Assembly (NCBI GenBank): GCA_031769625.1
Contig: JAUIMM010000178.1
Span: forward strand, 29,654,001-29,718,000
DNA from: Taudactylus pleione
Taxonomy: Eukaryota > Chordata > Amphibia > Anura > Myobatrachidae
Reading direction: 5' to 3'
Length of the DNA: 64,000 nucleotides
This document shows, one piece after another, positions 58,790-64,000 of the stretch (its first letter is position 1; each line of letters opens with the position of its first letter). A model generated the notes under the pieces. That model was not told the DNA's origin. It was given only the letters and a program-made list of their open reading frames with translations, and ran no database searches. The position numbers were made by a program, and so were the translations under genes.

Positions 58790-59129
58790 GCTTAGGATCT
58801 TTGAGCTTAGGCTGTGATTATGAGGAAAAGTGAATCCCATACACAGCAAATTTACTTTTGGTAATGCCGTTTAACAACATTTCAATCAGCCATTTTTTTC
58901 AAAGAAAGTGCTGTAACCTGGGGGGCGTGACCAAATCCACAAGGCGTGCTCACAGCCCTCCAAAAACATTTAAGAAGTGGACAGCTTCACGGGGAATGGC
59001 TGATCAGTTTGATTGCTCCCACCTGTAACCTTTCTTCTCTCTGCCCACTACCGCTAGGTAGTAGGCAGAGCAGTGGGGACGATACAGGTAGTGGGCAGAG
59101 CAGTGGGGACGATCACTGACACAGCCCTC

Positions 59130-59460
59130 GCCGGGGGGGAGGGGGGATACCGTCATAATCCCGACTGCTGGGATTTCGGCACTCAAAATGCCAGCACCAG
59201 AATCATAACACCTGTCAGAATCCCGGCACCGGCATCCCGAAGGTTAGTGGCAGGGTTAGGGTTAGGCATTAAGGGGGAGGTTTAGGGTGCAGGGAGGGGG
59301 TGGCTAGGTGTAGGCACTAGCGAGCGTTAGGGGTAGTGAGATGGGGAGGGTTAGGATACCAGCCGACAGGTGTCTATATCCTAGCCTTGTCGGGATGCCG
59401 GCGTCAGGATTCTGACCGCCGAGACCCTGAGTGTTGGCATCCCACACCTAATCCCTCGCC
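59130..59460. repeat. Dispersed repeat with mirrored ends and GGGTTA motifs
   Basis: Contains 'gaatcccggcaccggcatcc' mirrored by 'gggatgccggcgtcaggatt', with 'agggttagggttagg' between them. Element class not known. Confidence 0.5.
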
Positions 59461-60056
59461 GGGCCCCTGGCCAAAGTAACTAGTACCTGCTACTCTGTGA
59501 CCGATAACAATAGCTTACAATCAGCTGCACAGCAATTGTAAAGATGTTGTCAAGCTCCGTCATTGTTAGGGAATATTTGTGTACATATTTATGGATGTTC
59601 TTTAAAGTTTTTATTATGAAATTAATTGGTATTTTAAATTTATTGGTCCTTTAATTGGTGGTTATTTTGAAAAATTGCCAATTCATGTAACTATTTTTAT
59701 TAATTTTTCTTTTAATAAATATTTACATAGTTATTATACACATTGTGATCGCATAGTTTATAACATTAACATACATTTTGAAATAAACCCATCTATACTT
59801 ATAATAAAGTTGTAATGGTTGAGTCCGTATCTCAATATGACATCAGGGAGGAGCAATAAAGAAAAAAAACAGACGCTTGACACACTGCAGGATTCTCAAG
59901 CCAAAAATGACTAGATGTACAGTATATAAATATAATTTTTGGGGGACAAATATACTTTTAGGGACTGTTTATGAACTATGGAAACAAACATTTTTATTAG
60001 TGGAATTTGCACAGGCTCCTCAAGTCCAAAATGACACACCCCAAATGCAAACAGTT
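59461..60056. other. Intronic sequence without recognised feature
   Basis: AT-rich; nothing recognised. Confidence 0.4.
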
Positions 60057-60250
60057 AAGGTGGGTATACACTAGACGATATGTCGTTCAATGCCACGGAC
60101 CAGAGTGACATATCTGGTACACCGTCTAGTGCGTACCCATGATATGCGCGCTCCCGTGGATCGTTAACAACATCAAGGATGTTGCTAATAATGTTGTCTC
60201 CAATGCGGGTCCCGTCGCAGGCGATATCTCGCTGCGCACACATCGGCTAA
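60057..60250. mobile_element. MITE-like fragment
   Basis: 'ggtgggtatacactagacga' is mirrored by 'cgtctagtgcgtacccat' (60057-60142); the terminus resembles 17546-17990. A downstream half has 'caacatcaaggatgttg'. Confidence 0.6.
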
Positions 60251-60584
60251 TGTGTATATATACAGTATATCTCAAGATCTATTTCGCAGCAAAATTCAAC
60301 TATATGAGTTTTTGCACATGTTACTTGCAACCTTGCAGTGTTACTGTAGGATAAATAGCAACAGATTTGGGATCCGCAAGATAGGTCAGCTGGACTTCCA
60401 GCTCACAGCATTGCACTGGAAGTTGGTGTTCCAATCATGCTTTTGCAGAACTTGACTCCACCCAAGTTATGCAACGGACCCTGACTTAAAGTCACTGCTC
60501 CACAAAGGAACCTAATTGTTTATTCTACGTATATCGTTTTTCCCAAACAATTTTCCTTTTCAATTCAATTGCTTGCAGTTTCCT

Positions 60585-60685
60585 GTAAGCGTCCCGCAGC
60601 CTCCCTCCACCTAGTTCCTAACCTCCCCTCCCGCAGCCTCCCTCCCCATAGTTCCTAACCTCCCTTCCCGCAGCCTAATACTTTG
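60585..60685. repeat. Short tandem repeat, about 37-bp unit
   Basis: Two and a half copies of a unit with 'cccgcagcctccctcc' and 'tagttcctaacctccc'. Confidence 0.75.
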
Positions 60686-61475
60686 CTCCTGATCCGTGCA
60701 AAATTTCGACATTCTGCGGGCAGTGTACATTAAGCTCTGAGAGGCCCACTTTCAATGCTCATGGAAAGTACAATTCCATCTGCGGTTGTAGACACTCCAC
60801 CATCGCTTGCACCATGGACATTTACAACAGCCTATAACTGGCACAGTATCTCCTGAAAGCCTTCTAAACATGACCTCTGTGTTTGTGGATCTGCGTTTGA
60901 GAATGCAGCCATTTTCACTGACACGCCCATGACACTCCCATTATACGCCCATGAGGTGGCCTTTTTTTTGCATTCACTTCAAGCCGCCTTCCTTTAACTG
61001 CTCAGGAACGCCCATGGCTTTCTGCCACCAGCTCAAATGCTCTCTGCATACACTCAGTGGTATGCATACATCATAGGGGTTTCCAGGACTTTACGTGTAT
61101 GCGCAGTAGCAAACAACCGTTGAACTGCGCAACCGCCAGCGTTGCATCCACCTCTAAATCAGGCACCCTGTGCTTAGCTGCTGTGCCCAATTGTAGTGTA
61201 GGATTTTTTTTATAGGGTGTTGTTTAATCAAGTCTGTTCTTCATCACATCATTCTTATGTGTACTACAGATATTATATATCAGCCGCCATATCGTCCGGG
61301 TACACATTGCTCCAGTGTGTAGCCAGCATAACTGTTTCACAGTCAGTAGCCATTTAAATATGAACAATTGTTGTAGCTGACTGTCAGGTTGGTGTAGTGA
61401 AGGGAAACTTATGGATAGTTTGTAGTAAATAGGGACGGCTATGCTGTTCTGATTAGCGACGGCTAGATGAGTGCT
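60686..61475. other. Intronic sequence without recognised feature
   Basis: No exon or clear element boundaries recognised. Confidence 0.4.
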
Positions 61476-61477
61476 AA

Positions 61478-61732
61478 AGCCGCCTACACACTAGCTGTGA
61501 ACGATTGAGCGATATCATTATCGTTCAGTCGCTCAAGATATTGGCTAGTGTTTATGCTAAAATGATCAGTCGTCTGTACATGCAGCCCAATCTGGGGTTG
61601 TCGTGAGTGATGCAATTTTGCTAAATGCAGCATGGCCTCACCCACCCCATCGCACCCACCACCACCCCCGACAGACCCGCCGAGTACGATATCGCCGCAT
61701 ACACACTTTGTGTAGTGTGTATGTGGCTTTAG
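61478..61732. mobile_element. MITE with TIR TAAAGCC-CTACACACTA
   Basis: Left ctaaagccgcctacacacta is mirrored by right 'tagtgtgtatgtggctttag'. Internal hairpin 'cgattgagcgatatc' and 'gatatcgccg'. Confidence 0.72.
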
Positions 61733-62267
61733 ACTAGTATATTTTTAAATTCCCATTTACAAATTCTTCATTTGTTACTTTTTACACTTTTCTTTGAAAG
61801 ATATATTTTTTTTTTTTTTTGAGTGGGGGTTTGGAACTGCTGTACTGTAGCTGACCATAGATGTAATTAATGATGAATAGTTACTTTATAAATGCAATTA
61901 TAACTGTGCAGCTGCAAACATTTTACTCTTTCTGGCCGCATAGCTGACACTGTTCTGTGCAGTGAAATGCATTTACCAATAATAATGTTGTGGAGAGATG
62001 CATTGTATTATTTCTGTTACTACATAAATGGGAAAAAAACAATATAAATGTATGTCTCTCTTTACTGTTACATTGTGGATTTCATGATTTATGGCAACAG
62101 ATTTGAGCACATAGTGATAATTGCAATGTTCCAAGCCATTAATTTAACGTGCTACGTATGAGCAGTACTGATATAAGTCACAGGTTTTTATCACTATCCT
62201 CATTATGTAATACCTCAGCGAGAGCATCGCCAAGACACACAATTCTAATTTAAATATTACTTTTTAG

Positions 62268-62422
62268 AGTCCAAGTCCACTACTAGATCTAATCGTCCAG
62301 AAAGAGCAAACCGCCAAGAAGGACTTGGATGATACACAAGCAGCTGTGAGGCAGCATCTGCAGAAAGAGCTGATGGTGTTTTTTAACACACTAATGCTCT
62401 GTTTAGCTTCAGTTACTGATCG
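62268..62422 (+). CDS. rttn: Rotatin exon i
   Basis: Encodes SPSPLLDLIVQKEQTAKKDL, then AAVRQHLQKELMVFFNTLM and LASVTD plus two bases. It matches rotatin's ANPLLDLLVLTES, TAVRQQLQKEL and EVTDR. Acceptor tacttttttag; donor cg|gtaagt. Last exon in the window; the next exon was not found before 64000. Confidence 0.95.
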
Positions 62423-64000
62423 GTAAGTGCCAACTTGCATTTTAAATCCAGATTTTGAGTATGCTGGATTAGTCACATAGGGCTTTAAGGACATTTGACG
62501 TTTCTGTTGATTTATGAACCATTAAGATTGGAACATTTCTTTGCTTGCTTGTTTTTTTATTTTCTTTTTGCCAAGCAGTAAATTAGACACTTTAATGAAC
62601 ATTGCTTCTTATTTTTATTCAAATGTTTATATATTTGAAGCTTGAAAATATAACGATGATCATTAGTTCAAGCAGACAGTTAAATACCTTTTCAGACCAG
62701 TGTGATGTAGTCTTACTCTTAGAATACATGCCCACTGCTGTTGACTTTAGTTCTAACTATAAAATTTTCCACTTCTCTTCTACTCAATTAACTGAAGTCA
62801 CCTGGGGCATCTAAACTTTATTTGTAAGACACTAAGGAATGTTTCGACCTTATAAAGCACAAGGATGTAGACTGAGCGCTTTTATACCGATAGCAGAAAT
62901 CCAAGGTGACTTCTAATGTTTGTAATATTTACTGTAGAAATTTGCAGTATTCATTATAATACCCAAGTTTTTCTAATAAAACTAGAGTAATGGTGGATTT
63001 AGATATTAAATACCATTGTTTAACACACTTTTTTTTTTTTTAAAGGCAAAACACATTGCCTTTAATAAAATTAGAGTTTTAAAAACCACTGTTAAATATA
63101 GCACAAAATCTGCAAATTATTAAAAATCATGTTTTTTATAAATAAACCTCCAGAACGAACTGTTCATTCACATATTGTTTCCAGTTGTTTATACATATTC
63201 TACTGTAGGTTAACATCACTTTTGTATTTTTCAGATTTGATTCCATAATGTTACATTAATGAGACAATCAACTTGCGCAACTTAGTTATTTCTTTGAATA
63301 TCTTTATCGGACCCTTTATGACGTGCATATTGTATTAATACACAACATATGCAAAATATCCTTCTCAATGCTCAGTACCCTTTTTCCTGATTTACCTACT
63401 ATATGTGAATACATTGATTCTCTATTACAAAAATAAACAGTACTAAAATATTGAATGGGCTGTCCTTTTACATACAGAATGGTTCCTGTACTCCTGCCAT
63501 CCCCACCATTAGATGTGGTATTTTAACAGAATCTGATTATGTTTATGTAGATATGTAATTGTTTTCATTTGGTCTTAGTAACATCAGGAAGCTGAATATA
63601 TACAGTTTGAAAAATATGCATTGAAGTTATCTTGTTTGTTTTCTTTACAGACAAATCCTTTTTGTAGCGAAATGCAGTTATAAGCGTATTAATGTTACCT
63701 TTTCACTGCTCCATAGTGTTCATATCCCAGCGCAAATGAGAAGTTATGTATACGAATATGGAAGCCATAAATGTTACTAACAATGAAGAATTAATTGTTG
63801 GTTAAGACGGTGTAAAATAATCCTCTTTAATAGCTGAATGCATGCTGCTAAGGAGCCTAAGATATATCTGTTTCTGCAATGGAATGTTGGCAAATAACAA
63901 ATCTAACGATAAAACTGCCTTGCTCGGATGTCCGCTGTTTCTATTTTCACTTCATTCTTAATGGGGTTTTTCATGGTTGATATGTTTTCTAATGGTAATT
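62423..64000. other. Intronic sequence without recognised feature
   Basis: AT-rich rotatin intron. An open stretch after an AG at about 63650 does not match the expected next rotatin segment. Confidence 0.45.

Noticed and set aside
59220..59270. Interstitial telomere (TTAGGG-like) repeat
   Set aside because: Only two or three GGGTTA-like units within a dispersed repeat; not a telomeric tract.
63650..63779. Possible further exon (AG at about 63650 followed by about 43 open codons)
   Set aside because: The peptide does not resemble the expected continuation of rotatin and ends in a stop without a donor.

Overview
The window is a piece of a vertebrate nuclear genome, most likely an anuran amphibian. 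It lies inside one large protein-coding gene on the + strand. Nine internal exons between 17.07 and 62.42 kb encode consecutive segments of rotatin (RTTN), an armadillo-like protein of centrioles and cilia. All nine exons have AG/GT borders, their splice phases join without a frameshift, and the joined peptide follows the vertebrate rotatin order. No other host gene is seen. The first 17 kb and the last 1.6 kb are also intron. The amphibian inference rests on the repeat load: Penelope-like elements with GIY-YIG endonuclease, DIRS elements, L1/Tx1-like LINEs, Tc1 relics and many hAT and MITE families in very long introns.

Layout. 1-0.2 kb: tail of a retroposon. 0.2-9.26 kb: a Penelope-like element (PLE) composite. 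It has one nearly full copy on the - strand (ORF1, and an RT + GIY-YIG ORF2) and one 5'-truncated, broken copy on the + strand, the whole flanked by a 17-bp direct repeat. 9.3-17 kb: DIRS relic, GC-rich repeat, Tc1 relic with a nested hAT element, L1 relic with a nested 550-bp array of hairpins, and several MITEs. 17-24 kb: two exons, a MITE, a hAT element carrying a minisatellite, and a PLE relic. 24.1-35.1 kb: a DIRS element with inverted termini, invaded by a LINE (itself invaded by a second retroposon) and by a 4.2-kb palindromic element. 35.3-46.3 kb: five exons separated by MITEs, a GC-rich repeat, a second Tc1 relic, a second DIRS relic, PLE-derived fragments and a second copy of the hairpin array. 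47.6-50.0 kb: two nested palindromic elements. 50-62 kb: hAT elements, one exon, an L1 relic, minisatellite-bearing hAT-like elements and MITEs. 62.3 kb: the last exon.

Most notable observations. (1) ORF2 of the PLE has no ATG and overlaps the end of ORF1 in the -1 frame, exactly where a canonical UUUUUUA slippery heptamer sits in the ORF1 frame. This suggests a frameshift fusion. (2) The PLE termini carry a hammerhead-ribozyme-like fold with a variant core, and the same motif recurs at four other loci. (3) Four insertions share one unusual architecture: an inverted dimer, an asymmetric single tail of about 110-170 bp, and 14-17 bp target duplications. (4) Two ~98% identical 550-bp elements each consist of about a dozen consecutive hairpins. 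None of these is shown to be a functional system. They are mobile-element structures in introns, and no database search was possible here.
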